Source: an uncultured Alphaproteobacteria bacterium (GTDB lineage Bacteria > Pseudomonadota > Alphaproteobacteria > RF32 > CAG-239). From it: 37,218 nucleotides of DNA. Below, in pieces: positions 7,379 through 15,593 of this stretch. A program made the position numbers and the translations under genes. The notes under the pieces are model-generated. The model did not search any database. It worked only from the letters and a program-made list of their open reading frames with translations, and was not told the DNA's origin. The first letter of the stretch is position 1. Every line of letters starts with the position of its first letter. Location of the stretch: positions 1 through 37,218 of the forward strand of contig CALXVV010000035.1 in assembly GCA_944392205.1 (NCBI GenBank). The letters run 5' to 3'.

Positions 7379-9781
7379 CTATCTGCGACGCCCACCTCGG
7401 CCTCTACCATATCTCTTTGAACGGCCTCTCTGAGAGCTGTTTTGAGCTTTTCCGCCTTGTCTGCGCCTACCGCTCCGTCTGGCTCTTTCGAGCTGACGTT
7501 CCTCTTGTGAAGTCGGAGTATTCTTTCTTGCGGCAGAATTTTCAGCTCTTTGATTATTTCCATTTTCACCGGCTGAGTTTTCGCTCAATCTGGCAGTATT
7601 GACCGGCGCAGCTCCGCCACCTCTTTGATTAAACTGTCCGGTAGCCGCAGCACGAGGACGAACATTTTGTGCATTAGCGGAACCATTTTCACTTACGCGA
7701 ACAGTATCATCAGCGTCTCCTTCCAAAGTAGCATCGTCCTCATTTTCCAGAGCCTCATCATTTTCAGGAGCATCATTTTCATCACCGCCGCCATTTTCGG
7801 CAGGGCCACTGCCACCTGCACCACCAGCGCCACCTGCACCACCAGCGCCACCTGCACCACCTGTGCCGCCTGCACCACCGCCTTTTCCTTTCCCGGTCAT
7901 TGCACTCCAAGCCCTTCCCGGCAAAGAGGCCACGGCACGCCCCCCTGCCTTAACTTTGTTCCAAGCAGCTTCTCGTGTAGATTGTGTAGCCTTAAGCGCA
8001 AAGCTCTTTGCCGCGGAGCCTCCCATGGTTGCAATACTTGGGGCAATCGGCTTAAGAGCGCCGCTGGCAAATTTACCGGCCAACTCACTGGCCCTCCCCA
8101 AAAACTTAAACCCAAAGATACAACAAAACAGCAAGATCAGAAAACTAACCGTAGACATATCGGTTAACTTAACTAAATCGCTTTCACTCTGAGCATTAAT
8201 CGCCTGTGCAATAGCATATAAACCGCCTGTCTCGACTTTTTTTCCATCCTGAGAACTTTCAGCCGTTTTATCTTGTTGTGTATTAGTCGTTGTTTGCTGC
8301 TCTTGAGTTTCTTCCTGATTTTGTGCTGCCGTAAAACGCAAAGCCGCATCCACCAGATTGAGGTTAACCGAAAGTACCAATCCCGTAAAAGCAAAAACGA
8401 AGGCACTATTTAAGATCATACTCCAACCGGTATTAGCATATTTAGAAGTTAACTTAAAAGGCCAACAAGCAATTAAAAATGGCATCAAAGCCCCTGCGAT
8501 TCCCATTTGGACCACAGCATCCACCAAATAAAACGCGAACGCGATTGAAAGTAAGAAACCAAAACCGGCTAACAGCACACCTTGAATAGTAATGATAAAG
8601 CCATCTTTAAACTTAACCTCGGATCCTTTAAACACCAAGGCATTAGAGCCGATACAAACCAACGAGCTTCCCACACCTTGCATAAAAGAAATATTCCGTT
8701 GCAAAGAAACGACGAAATTGTCCAACTTCAGATACAAATCACTATTATAATACTTAGCATTTTTCACTGTGGAAAGTCTCTCCAAGATACCTGGATTTTC
8801 CTCCTCCATTTTAGCCACATCAGAAAGCCCCTCATCTGTTTTGATGATTGCGTATTTTTCTTCCAAAAGGGCATCGCCAAAATCCAATCCGGCGCTCAAG
8901 ACCGGCACCACTCCATACTCAAAGATCTGCGAAGAATAATTTAACAAAAGGAAAGCAATAAGAAATTTGTAGGACTGCTTAATAAGTCCGGTCAAGAATT
9001 TGGGAGCATCTTGTTTTGTAAGGGAGCTAACGTGAGAGAGAGTTTGCACTGCAATCCAAATGGCCAGCCCCAAAGCAATTGTCACCGCAAAAGCCGCAGC
9101 CAGCGCATTAAAAGAAATATCGGTCATATTACCGGCAACCCTATATACGACCGTAAACAACGGACAAAAGAAACATTTACGCCCATTATAAAGCTTGACC
9201 GGCAAAACCTCGCATCCGCGAAAAGCCGTATTAGCCTGATTATAATTAACCGTAGGCATTCCGTTTTTAGCCGCCAAACAATAGGCCTTCCCATTGCCGT
9301 TGAAGCATGAACCACGTTCTTTTACTGCTTCCGGAAACCAACCACCAACTCTGACTTTTCTCCTTACAACCCAATCACCTTGCGATACTTCTCTCCAACC
9401 ATCTTCAAGTTTATCTGTTTTGTTTATACATTTATACTGAAAGGTTGACACGGTACCAATACCTCTTATTTTTTTTAAAGCCCCGAATGTTATCGCTGTA
9501 AACAAATCAGGTCTAAAATCCTCTTTGACAACGCAACGCTGAGGCTTAATGTCTTTACTTTCATCGCCCTCCGGATCACAAACCGTTGTTCCGCAAATAA
9601 TATAATCTTTATCCTTCGCCTCTAGATTCAGACCATTAACTTTCGCCCAAAAGTTAAGCGCAGACATTTGTACAATATCCTTAGGATCATACGCAGCAGA
9701 CACCTGCTTTGCAGATCCAAAGCTTATCAAGAGCACCAAGGCTCCAAGCCCCCAAATATGTATTTTTCTCCAATTCATCAT
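7379..9781 (-). CDS. TrbL/VirB6-like polytopic membrane protein with Cys-rich ectodomain and Gly-rich basic tail
   Basis: The chosen start (9781) gives an 800-residue protein with a signal peptide ending VSA-A near residue 29. A start at 9841 is also possible. A cysteine-rich periplasmic segment follows, about 30-215, including CFFC. Then come several hydrophobic helices, a loop, and further helices resembling TrbL/VirB6 channel proteins of type IV secretion. The last 200 residues are low complexity: glycine/alanine repeats, acidic asparagine-rich stretches, and an Arg/Gly-rich basic end. No other secretion gene is nearby, so the role is open. Its 3' end is convergent with the cation facilitator, 7 nt apart. 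Confidence 0.6.
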   Translation of the reverse strand: MMNWRKIHIWGLGALVLLISFGSAKQVSAAYDPKDIVQMSALNFWAKVNGLNLEAKDKDYIICGTTVCDPEGDESKDIKPQRCVVKEDFRPDLFTAITFGALKKIRGIGTVSTFQYKCINKTDKLEDGWREVSQGDWVVRRKVRVGGWFPEAVKERGSCFNGNGKAYCLAAKNGMPTVNYNQANTAFRGCEVLPVKLYNGRKCFFCPLFTVVYRVAGNMTDISFNALAAAFAVTIALGLAIWIAVQTLSHVSSLTKQDAPKFLTGLIKQSYKFLIAFLLLNYSSQIFEYGVVPVLSAGLDFGDALLEEKYAIIKTDEGLSDVAKMEEENPGILERLSTVKNAKYYNSDLYLKLDNFVVSLQRNISFMQGVGSSLVCIGSNALVFKGSEVKFKDGFIITIQGVLLAGFGFLLSIAFAFYLVDAVVQMGIAGALMPFLIACWPFKLTSKYANTGWSMILNSAFVFAFTGLVLSVNLNLVDAALRFTAAQNQEETQEQQTTTNTQQDKTAESSQDGKKVETGGLYAIAQAINAQSESDLVKLTDMSTVSFLILLFCCIFGFKFLGRASELAGKFASGALKPIAPSIATMGGSAAKSFALKATQSTREAAWNKVKAGGRAVASLPGRAWSAMTGKGKGGGAGGTGGAGGAGGAGGAGGAGGSGPAENGGGDENDAPENDEALENEDDATLEGDADDTVRVSENGSANAQNVRPRAAATGQFNQRGGGAAPVNTARLSENSAGENGNNQRAENSAARKNTPTSQEERQLERARRSGRRRQGGKAQNSSQRGRSKRYGRGRGGRRR
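7811..7882 (-). repeat. 18-bp tandem repeat inside the TrbL-like gene
   Basis: Four units of 18 bp, two identical and two with a few changes, encode the Gly-Gly-Ala/Thr-Gly-Gly-Ala run in the C-terminal tail. Unit count may vary between strains. Confidence 0.8.
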
Positions 9782-9890
9782 GGCCTGCCCATAGTTAACA
9801 ACAGCACAAGATAGACTCCTAATGATTCTATCATAACACATAAATTACTTACAAATTGTTACAGTTTTTTGATTTTTTATATTTAAACGC

Positions 9891-9925
9891 CAAAACGCCC
9901 TGCCCAAAAGAGCAGAGCGTTTGGT
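9891..9925 (-). terminator. Hairpin downstream of the WG-repeat lipoprotein
   Basis: AACGC-CTGC and GCAG-GCGTT arms with one mismatch flank an 8-nt loop directly after the minus-strand stop codon at 9927. A T-rich run follows. Probable intrinsic terminator. Confidence 0.55.
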
Positions 9926-9926
9926 G

Positions 9927-10775
9927 CTATTGCCTTAAGATAATTCCGCCAAGATGCGTATCTCCATAGCGATAGCAAATCCAACCAGCTCGATGGTTTG
10001 CAAGAGGATCAAACCGTTGCGGGTCGAGCGGCGCGACCTTAAGGTATTTGTTGATAGCCGAGGTAGAGACATTTATTCTCTTTCCCTCCTTAGTAAACCC
10101 GAGCCATGGCCCACCGGCTTTTCTGGCTAAAATAACATATTCGGCATTGGCGATATGCTGATACCCGATATAACGGTGCGACATATCCCACACCTCAATA
10201 ATGTCATCATAGAGAGCCGGCACGATGGGGTTGTTTCCATACATGAATCCCCACTTTCCATTTTGCTTAAAAGCTCGTCCGTCAAAGCAGAGATATGCAT
10301 CCTCATGCGGCCCTCGCACTCTGTGAGCATGGTAGCCATCTTGGATATAGATACCCGCATCCGTTGTAAACTGATACAGATACCCTTCGTTGTCACCTTG
10401 GTCATTGAAGAATGTTCCCAACGCCCTAACAGCGGAAACAGCCTTGCCCTCGGCAAATGGGTTTCCCCAGCCGTCGAAGTAGTACTTTTGGCCGTTTTTG
10501 TAGCCGACAAACATGTCGATCTTGCCACCGGCGACATCAGGCTCAAAAGACATTTCGTCAAACTGAGGCTCAATACCCTGGGAAAAGGACATTCCCTCTT
10601 TAATCCAACCATAGCTATTTTTGCCAAACGGCAAAATTATGGTCACAAACTGCCGACGAATCATGCCCCACTGGCCGTCTTGCTTGACATAGACCCACTG
10701 ATTTGGAGCCGTCTTAAAATGCGTGCAGCTACTCAGCAGCAACACCGCTACCAGAAAAAAGATAAACCTTTTCAT
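9927..10775 (-). CDS. WG-repeat lipoprotein, function unknown
   Basis: The start at 10775 is preferred because it opens directly with a lipoprotein signal (MKRFIFFLVAVLLLSSC), giving lipobox LSSC and a predicted lipidated Cys17 of 282 residues. An upstream start at 10826 would add 17 residues. The mature part holds WG-type repeats: QDGQWGMIRRQ near the N-terminus and QNGKWGFMYGNNPIVPALYDD mid-protein. Such repeats form small beta units in surface or periplasmic proteins. It stands alone between two terminator-like hairpins. Its ligand and role are not known. Confidence 0.8.
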   Translation of the reverse strand: MKRFIFFLVAVLLLSSCTHFKTAPNQWVYVKQDGQWGMIRRQFVTIILPFGKNSYGWIKEGMSFSQGIEPQFDEMSFEPDVAGGKIDMFVGYKNGQKYYFDGWGNPFAEGKAVSAVRALGTFFNDQGDNEGYLYQFTTDAGIYIQDGYHAHRVRGPHEDAYLCFDGRAFKQNGKWGFMYGNNPIVPALYDDIIEVWDMSHRYIGYQHIANAEYVILARKAGGPWLGFTKEGKRINVSTSAINKYLKVAPLDPQRFDPLANHRAGWICYRYGDTHLGGIILRQ

Positions 10776-10864
10776 AGAGCTAAAATTTAAAATGATTTGA
10801 CAATAAGATTTTTTGATATTTTCCATTTAGCCTATTTTTGACAAAAAATCAAGTATATTTATCA

Positions 10865-10901
10865 GAAAAAAGGGAGACCCCATTAAGGCTCTCCCTTTTT
10901 T
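10865..10901. terminator. Bidirectional terminator between hppA and the lipoprotein gene
   Basis: An inverted repeat AAAAAAGGGAGA/TCTCCCTTTTTT with a 13-nt loop lies just downstream of the hppA stop at 10924. On the minus strand it ends in a T-run. Confidence 0.85.
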
Positions 10902-10923
10902 AAGACTTTAGGATAATAAGAAA

Positions 10924-13341
10924 TTACAATTTCTCAATCCGCATCCGATAGAAAGATCTCCAAACAAAGATCAATCCCAAAACAAAGAATGCGATACCCA
11001 ATCCCAAAGAAACACAACGAGGTGCGGCAACGGCCATTTCAACCGCTAACAGACCAAACAAAGTTGTGAACTTGATAATCGGGTTCAGCGCAACAGAGGA
11101 TGTATCTTTGTAAGGGTCTCCCACCGTATCACCAACCACGGAGGCGGCATGGAGCGGAGTTCCTTTTTCATTGAGATCAACCTCAACCACCTTTTTGGCG
11201 TTATCCCAAGCACCGCCGGCATTAGCCATATAGAGAGCCTGGAACAAGCCAAACACGGCAATGGAGATCAGATAGCTGGCAAACAGATTTGCATCAAAAC
11301 AAGCAAACGCAATGGTAAAGGAGAAGATTACAATAAAGATATTGAACATTCCCTTTTGCGCATACAAGGTACAAATCTGGACCACTTTCTTAGAATCTTC
11401 AATAGAAGCCGCTTTGGCCGTATTGAGTTTGATGTGTTGTTTAATGTAGTTAACAGCTCTGTAAGCACCGGTAGAAACCGCCTGCATAGAAGCACCTGAG
11501 AACCAGAAGATAACCGCACCACCCAAGATGATACCAAACAATACTTCAGGTGCGAGCAGGTTAAGCTGCAGGTTCAACAACAAGATGATAGAAAAGATCA
11601 TGGTTGTAGCACCGATAACCGCCGTACCGATTAACACCGGTTTGGCTGTGGCTTTGAAGGTGTTTCCGGCACTGTCGTTCTCTTCCAAGAAGTGCTTGCC
11701 GTTTTCAAAGTCAGGTTTGAAACCATAGTCTTTTTCAATTTCTTTGGCGATTCCCTTCTGAGATTCGATTTGGGAGAGCTCAAAAACAGATTGAGCATTA
11801 TCAGTTACCGGGCCATAAGAATCAACGGCGATAGTAACCGGTCCCATACCGAGCATACCAAAAGCCACCAAACCAAAGGCAAACACGGTAGGATAAACCA
11901 TGTAGGCATCCAAACCAGTGCGAGCGGTAAAGAAGGCAATAGCCATCAAACCAACCATCACCAATCCCTGCCAAAAGGCCGAGAAGTTACCGGCAACAAT
12001 ACCGGAGATGATGTTTAAAGATGCCCCGGCCTCACGGCTGGCATTAACCACCTCTTCAACATGTTTTGATTTTGAAGAAGTGAAGATTTTGGTAAATTCC
12101 GGGATCAAAGCCGCGGCCAAAGTACCGCAAGAGATGATAACTGAAAGCTTCCACCACATATCGCCAAAACCATCCAACATAACGTATGATACGCCGAATG
12201 TAACCAAGATGGAGATAATGGAAGTGAGCCAAATCAGAGAGGTCAAAGGCGTCTCAAAATTGAAGGCCTTTTTATTTCCAAAGATGGCAGAGGAAACTCT
12301 AGCGTTCAGCCAATAAGAAACAATAGATGTCAAAATCATCAGCACGCGCATGGTAAAGATCCACACGATCAGACGAGCCTGAAAATCAACACCGTTTTTC
12401 ATCAAAACCAAATCGCCGTTGGGAGCATACATCATGCCTGCACCCAAAACGATAAAGCTGATTAAAGCGACACCGGTCACGCCATAGGTTTCAAAACCAT
12501 CGGCAGTCGGGCCGACAGAGTCACCGGCATTATCACCGGTACAATCGGCAATCACACCAGGGTTGCGAGCATCGTCTTCATCAATTTTGAAAATGATTTT
12601 CATCAAGTCTGCACCGATATCGGCAATTTTGGTAAAGATACCGCCGCAAATCCGCAAAGCAGCCGCCCCCAAGGATTCGCCGATAGAAAAACCGACAAAG
12701 CAAGCGCCGGCATTTTCTTTAGCGACAAAGAGCAAAATGGTAATCATCATAATGAGCTCAACGCAAATCAGCAACACGCCGATAGACATTCCCGAGCGCA
12801 AAGGCAAACTCATCACCGGATAAGGCTTACCCTTAAGAGAGAGGAACGCGGTGCGGGAGTTAGCATAAGTATTAATGCGCATACCAAACCAAGCCACGCA
12901 GAAAGAGCCCAAGATACCAAAGATAGACCACATCAAGATGGTCAAGACCTTAGACATCGGGGTTGCGTTGAGGTAGAAGAAATAATAAAAGATGCAGGCG
13001 GCGATAAAGAGTTCCAAAACCACCAACAACTTAGCTTGCTGTTTCATATAAGTTTTGCAAGTCTCATAAATGGTGTTAGAGACATTGAGCATCAGTTTAT
13101 GAGCAGGCATTTTCTTAATAGAAAAGAACTCAAACAAACCAAAAATCATACCCAAGACACAGATTCCCATTCCATAAAAGAGGAGCTGAGAACCGGTGAC
13201 AGACCATCCGAAGATATTGTATGCAACATCCAAGGACGGTACTTTCAGGTCGATTTCAGATGCCATGGCGCTTGCGGAGAAGGCCACAGTCAACAGCATA
13301 GCCAAAGCCAAGCTGCCAAATTTTTTGAAGTTTATCATCAT
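10924..13341 (-). CDS. hppA: Membrane-bound ion-translocating inorganic pyrophosphatase, variant subtype
   Basis: Couples pyrophosphate hydrolysis to H+ (or Na+) pumping across the inner membrane. The 805 residues have many helices plus a signal-like N-terminus. Active-site loops are present: DIGADLMK (241-248), EDDARNPGVIAD with GDNAGDSVGP and ADGFETYG (255-287), DSYGPVTDNA, and GDTVGDPYKDTSS near the end. Several differ from the usual DVGADLVGKVE, GDNVGD and ADLFESY. The K+-site segment reads GNFSAFWQG, with Ala at the position that is Lys in K+-independent enzymes, suggesting K+ dependence. Ion specificity is inferred only. A terminator follows. Confidence 0.92.
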   Translation of the reverse strand: MMINFKKFGSLALAMLLTVAFSASAMASEIDLKVPSLDVAYNIFGWSVTGSQLLFYGMGICVLGMIFGLFEFFSIKKMPAHKLMLNVSNTIYETCKTYMKQQAKLLVVLELFIAACIFYYFFYLNATPMSKVLTILMWSIFGILGSFCVAWFGMRINTYANSRTAFLSLKGKPYPVMSLPLRSGMSIGVLLICVELIMMITILLFVAKENAGACFVGFSIGESLGAAALRICGGIFTKIADIGADLMKIIFKIDEDDARNPGVIADCTGDNAGDSVGPTADGFETYGVTGVALISFIVLGAGMMYAPNGDLVLMKNGVDFQARLIVWIFTMRVLMILTSIVSYWLNARVSSAIFGNKKAFNFETPLTSLIWLTSIISILVTFGVSYVMLDGFGDMWWKLSVIISCGTLAAALIPEFTKIFTSSKSKHVEEVVNASREAGASLNIISGIVAGNFSAFWQGLVMVGLMAIAFFTARTGLDAYMVYPTVFAFGLVAFGMLGMGPVTIAVDSYGPVTDNAQSVFELSQIESQKGIAKEIEKDYGFKPDFENGKHFLEENDSAGNTFKATAKPVLIGTAVIGATTMIFSIILLLNLQLNLLAPEVLFGIILGGAVIFWFSGASMQAVSTGAYRAVNYIKQHIKLNTAKAASIEDSKKVVQICTLYAQKGMFNIFIVIFSFTIAFACFDANLFASYLISIAVFGLFQALYMANAGGAWDNAKKVVEVDLNEKGTPLHAASVVGDTVGDPYKDTSSVALNPIIKFTTLFGLLAVEMAVAAPRCVSLGLGIAFFVLGLIFVWRSFYRMRIEKL

Positions 13342-13553
13342 CGATTCCTTAAAAGGTTAATCCAACAAAAATATAACATTGCCAACGGGTTGAAAGCCGC
13401 AGACAGATTCGTGTTATGGCAAAATCATACTCCCGAGATTCTAAAAAATCTCTTAAACAAAGCAAAATATTAACACACACAAAATTTCCAAACATTACAT
13501 TGGCAAATTTACAATCGGCTCATTTGGCTGAGCATAGATTGTTTGGTTATGGT

Positions 13554-13628
13554 ACTTGCGCCAGCGAGACGAACCTTGTGAGTTGAGCGGATTACAGCGA
13601 AGTTATGCCTCCAGGCGCTTGCCTGGGC
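13554..13628 (-). repeat. Hairpin-ended intergenic repeat, copy A
   Basis: Positions 13560-13606 match 14227-14273 at 44 of 47 bases. It ends in the perfect hairpin CCAGGC-GCTT-GCCTGG. A second, more diverged copy follows directly. Confidence 0.75.
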
Positions 13629-13738
13629 ACTTGCGCCAGCAAGCCGTAAAAAGCCACCTTGTGAGGGGTGGCTTTTCAGCCTTGCGGCTTACAGCTAAGT
13701 TATCGCACCGGGGCGTTCCCCTGCTGGTCGCTTGACCA
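13629..13738 (-). repeat. Hairpin-ended intergenic repeat, copy B (interrupted)
   Basis: It starts with the same ACTTGCGCCAGC as copy A and ends with the ACAGC(T)AAGTTAT core and GGGGCGTTCCCC hairpin. In between lies a different hairpin insert. A further hairpin CTGGTC-GCTT-GACCAG abuts the stop codon of the helix-turn-helix gene at 13740. Confidence 0.65.
13649..13676 (-). terminator. Terminator-like hairpin inside repeat copy B
   Basis: Perfect 10-bp stem AAAAGCCACC/GGTGGCTTTT with an 8-nt loop. On the minus strand it ends in TTTTT, about 65 nt past the helix-turn-helix gene, so it could terminate that transcript. Confidence 0.7.
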
Positions 13739-13739
13739 G

Positions 13740-13979
13740 TTAATCTACCAGTTGAATATGGATTTTTTTGCCATAATATTTGGCCAAGATATAGAGGTTG
13801 GAAAGTTGCAAGGGATGAGAGCCTATTTCCATATCATCTAAAATATAAATAGGGATTCTGGTATCATGAGAGAGCCTTTCTAAAGATAATTGCTTGGACA
13901 TTCGCAACTGGTGAAGTTGCTGAGCAATAGTGCCGTAGTTTTGAATAAGTTCTTTGATAGCCTGTTTTTTGTTATTCAT
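13740..13979 (-). CDS. Small helix-turn-helix (XRE/Cro-like) DNA-binding protein
   Basis: The 79 residues are nearly all helix-turn-helix: LHQLRMSKQLSLERLSHDTRIP fits the first helices and recognition helix, followed by YILDDMEIGSHPLQLSNLYILAKYYG, as in XRE-family domains. The AGGAG Shine-Dalgarno 9 nt before the ATG supports the start. It stands alone between repeat elements. No partner toxin or phage gene is visible, so the target is unknown. Confidence 0.75.
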   Translation of the reverse strand: MNNKKQAIKELIQNYGTIAQQLHQLRMSKQLSLERLSHDTRIPIYILDDMEIGSHPLQLSNLYILAKYYGKKIHIQLVD

Positions 13980-14013
13980 CGTTACAAACTCCTAAATTTC
14001 TTATTAAAAGAAA

Positions 14014-14164
14014 CCTCCTTGAAAAATCAAGGAGGGGAGTTCGAAACTGTACGAGAACAGTCCGGGTTCTTCGAGCAAAGCCTTATTCCCCCGGCTCCCC
14101 GTAAAAGGAGTTGTTCTTTTTCTCGTAAGGAGTTTCGATACTCCACAGGGGCAACTCGCCCCTG
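14014..14164. repeat. Inverted-repeat-rich block upstream of the helix-turn-helix gene
   Basis: Contains a perfect 8-bp hairpin CCTCCTTG/CAAGGAGG (14014-14035). An imperfect inverted repeat follows, about 22 bp, whose arms lie at 14036-14058 and 14119-14144 and share TTCTCGTA and GTTTCGA. Also present are CCGGG/CCCGG arms and a CAGGGG/CCCCTG hairpin (14146-14164). It is probably a small non-coding element or structured transcript. No coding potential seen. Confidence 0.55.
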
Positions 14165-14220
14165 CGGAGATGATATTAACGCATAAAGATTAATTTGCAA
14201 TTAATTTGTTTGAATAGGGC

Positions 14221-14293
14221 ACGGATGCCAGCGAAACGAACATTGTGAGTTGAGCGGATAACAGCGAAGTTATCGCACCGGGGCGTTCCCCGG
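14221..14293 (-). repeat. Hairpin-ended intergenic repeat, copy C
   Basis: Shares 44 of 47 core bases with copy A and ends in ACCGGGG-CGTT-CCCCGGT, a perfect 7-bp hairpin. It directly abuts the stop codon at 14294, as copy B abuts the stop at 13740. Confidence 0.75.
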
Positions 14294-14845
14294 TTAGAGC
14301 ATGAGGAAGAGGGATAAGAAGATGAACCCATACAGCAACACGCCGCTGATATACATTCTTGCGACCCTAAAATCGGCACCTGAGGGCATTGCGTTTTCGA
14401 TAATGATTGTCTGCAACAAGACATAGAGCACATAGTTCACAAAAGTGGGCTCCATGGTTGGTAGAAAATAGCGGTTAAGGTAAAAACCGATAGGCAAGAG
14501 CAGCAACGGCGCCATTGAGGCCGGCACGGCGTTATAGAAAGTGACATTTCTAAACCCCACACTTCCCATCACGTAGCTTCCGTCTTCTCCGCGACGGGGG
14601 AATATGGTAAAATTGCACGGCCTGGCATTAAGAAGCATCCCGACAAAGAAGTGCATAAACTCATGCAAGATGGTGCCCGGAATATTCACGAGTGAAGATA
14701 GCCACAAGGAATTATAGGTTGTATACTTGACCCGCATTAAAATAATGACCAGCAAGATGAGATAAAAGCGGTTATCAAAGAACCCGCGCAAAAAAGCCGG
14801 ACTATTAATAATGCTCAAAAATTTATAATAGACATCATAAAGCAT
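14294..14845 (-). CDS. Membrane protein with HEXXH motif, M50-like putative protease
   Basis: The 183 residues form about four hydrophobic segments. HEFMH, preceded by GTIL, sits in the second membrane segment and fits a zinc site of an intramembrane metalloprotease-like fold. A conserved-looking ENAMPSGADF may supply the third ligand (Asp). It overlaps the TetR gene by 11 bp and is probably cotranscribed with it. No SREBP-type PDZ domain is present. The substrate is unknown. It could also be a catalytically inert family member. Confidence 0.6.
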   Translation of the reverse strand: MLYDVYYKFLSIINSPAFLRGFFDNRFYLILLVIILMRVKYTTYNSLWLSSLVNIPGTILHEFMHFFVGMLLNARPCNFTIFPRRGEDGSYVMGSVGFRNVTFYNAVPASMAPLLLLPIGFYLNRYFLPTMEPTFVNYVLYVLLQTIIIENAMPSGADFRVARMYISGVLLYGFIFLSLFLML

Positions 14846-15479
14846 GTTTCACCTTCTTCAGGCCATCAAGCCCGGCAAGATACGTATTAAGCAGCAATTT
14901 GCAGATATTGGCCTTATTGAGCTTTCTAAGCTTGCCGGTGGGCTCGGTTGCCAAGAAGCCACTCAAACAAAAAATAGCCATTCCCAACACCTGCAAAGAT
15001 GTTCGGCGCTCAGCCTTACTTAAGGCTCCAAACATCAGCGTGACCTGCGTTTCAAACAAGGCCTCAATTTTATAAATCCGCCGCAGATAGGGTGCGGAAA
15101 GCGGCTGTGCGGCATTAAACAAATGCTCTCGATAAAGCAATATCCACAAATTTTTATTATTCAAGACAAAAGCGCTGAAAACATCTGCGTATCGATTAAT
15201 GTTGAGATATGGATTTTTATCGGGGATAATGGCAGACATTTCGGCATAGAGTTCGTCTAGGGTCTGCATATTTTCCTCTGCGATAAAGCGCTCCATGGTG
15301 GCAAAAGTATTATAGATAGTGCCGATAGAAGTGTTGGAGGCATCAGAGAGTTTGCGTGCGGTTAAAAACTCGGCTCCTTTATCGACAACCAAGCGCCGCC
15401 CTATTTTTAGGAGCGAGGCTCTCACCTGCTCTTTTACAAATTTTTTAAGACGCTGATTTTTTGTTTGCTCTTGGGTCAT
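14835..15479 (-). CDS. TetR-family transcriptional regulator
   Basis: The start at 15479 (MTQEQT) is preferred over an upstream ATG at 15524. The protein is 214 residues. An N-terminal helix-turn-helix reads LTARKLSDASNTSIGTIYNTF, the typical TetR recognition region, and the rest is helical, as a ligand-binding and dimer domain. It overlaps the HEXXH gene downstream and is divergent from the secreted protein at 15594. The palindrome at 15549-15563 in the shared promoter region is its likely operator. The ligand is unknown. Confidence 0.88.
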   Translation of the reverse strand: MTQEQTKNQRLKKFVKEQVRASLLKIGRRLVVDKGAEFLTARKLSDASNTSIGTIYNTFATMERFIAEENMQTLDELYAEMSAIIPDKNPYLNINRYADVFSAFVLNNKNLWILLYREHLFNAAQPLSAPYLRRIYKIEALFETQVTLMFGALSKAERRTSLQVLGMAIFCLSGFLATEPTGKLRKLNKANICKLLLNTYLAGLDGLKKVKHAL

Positions 15480-15548
15480 TGTTTTATATCTGATTGTGTT
15501 TATATATTTACAAAATATTTGCAATTATGGATATAGAATAAACAAAAG

Positions 15549-15563
15549 TTGAACAGTGTTCAA
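15549..15563. promoter_or_regulatory. Palindromic candidate operator for the TetR regulator
   Basis: Perfect 7-bp arms TTGAACA/TGTTCAA around a central G, 31 nt before the secreted-protein ATG and 70 nt before the divergent TetR ATG. Size and symmetry fit TetR operators. Binding is inferred. Confidence 0.65.
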
Positions 15564-15593
15564 TCCAAATTTTCAGTCGCAAAGGATAATTTG

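Larger units (their letters stand above)
13342..13739. other. 400-bp spacer: hppA upstream region and repeats
   Basis: The right part (13554-13738) is filled by two copies of an intergenic hairpin repeat, listed separately. The left part (13342-13553) is AT-rich and presumably holds the hppA promoter, but I could not pick one convincingly. No coding potential is supported here. Confidence 0.6.

Noticed and set aside
7625..8192. Long plus-strand frames opposite the TrbL-like gene
   Set aside because: They are threonine/cysteine or proline-rich mirror frames of the Gly-rich repeat and basic tail, with no Shine-Dalgarno. The minus-strand frame is longer and has a signal peptide.
11692..12316. 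Plus-strand frames opposite hppA
   Set aside because: They overlap conserved pyrophosphatase motifs on the other strand and show no recognisable domain.
13554..13738. CRISPR array
   Set aside because: Copies are few, uneven in length and end in different hairpins. No regular spacers or cas genes are present.
14036..14060. tRNA T-arm-like sequence (TTTCGAACTCC on the minus strand)
   Set aside because: No matching acceptor, D or anticodon arms could be built around it.
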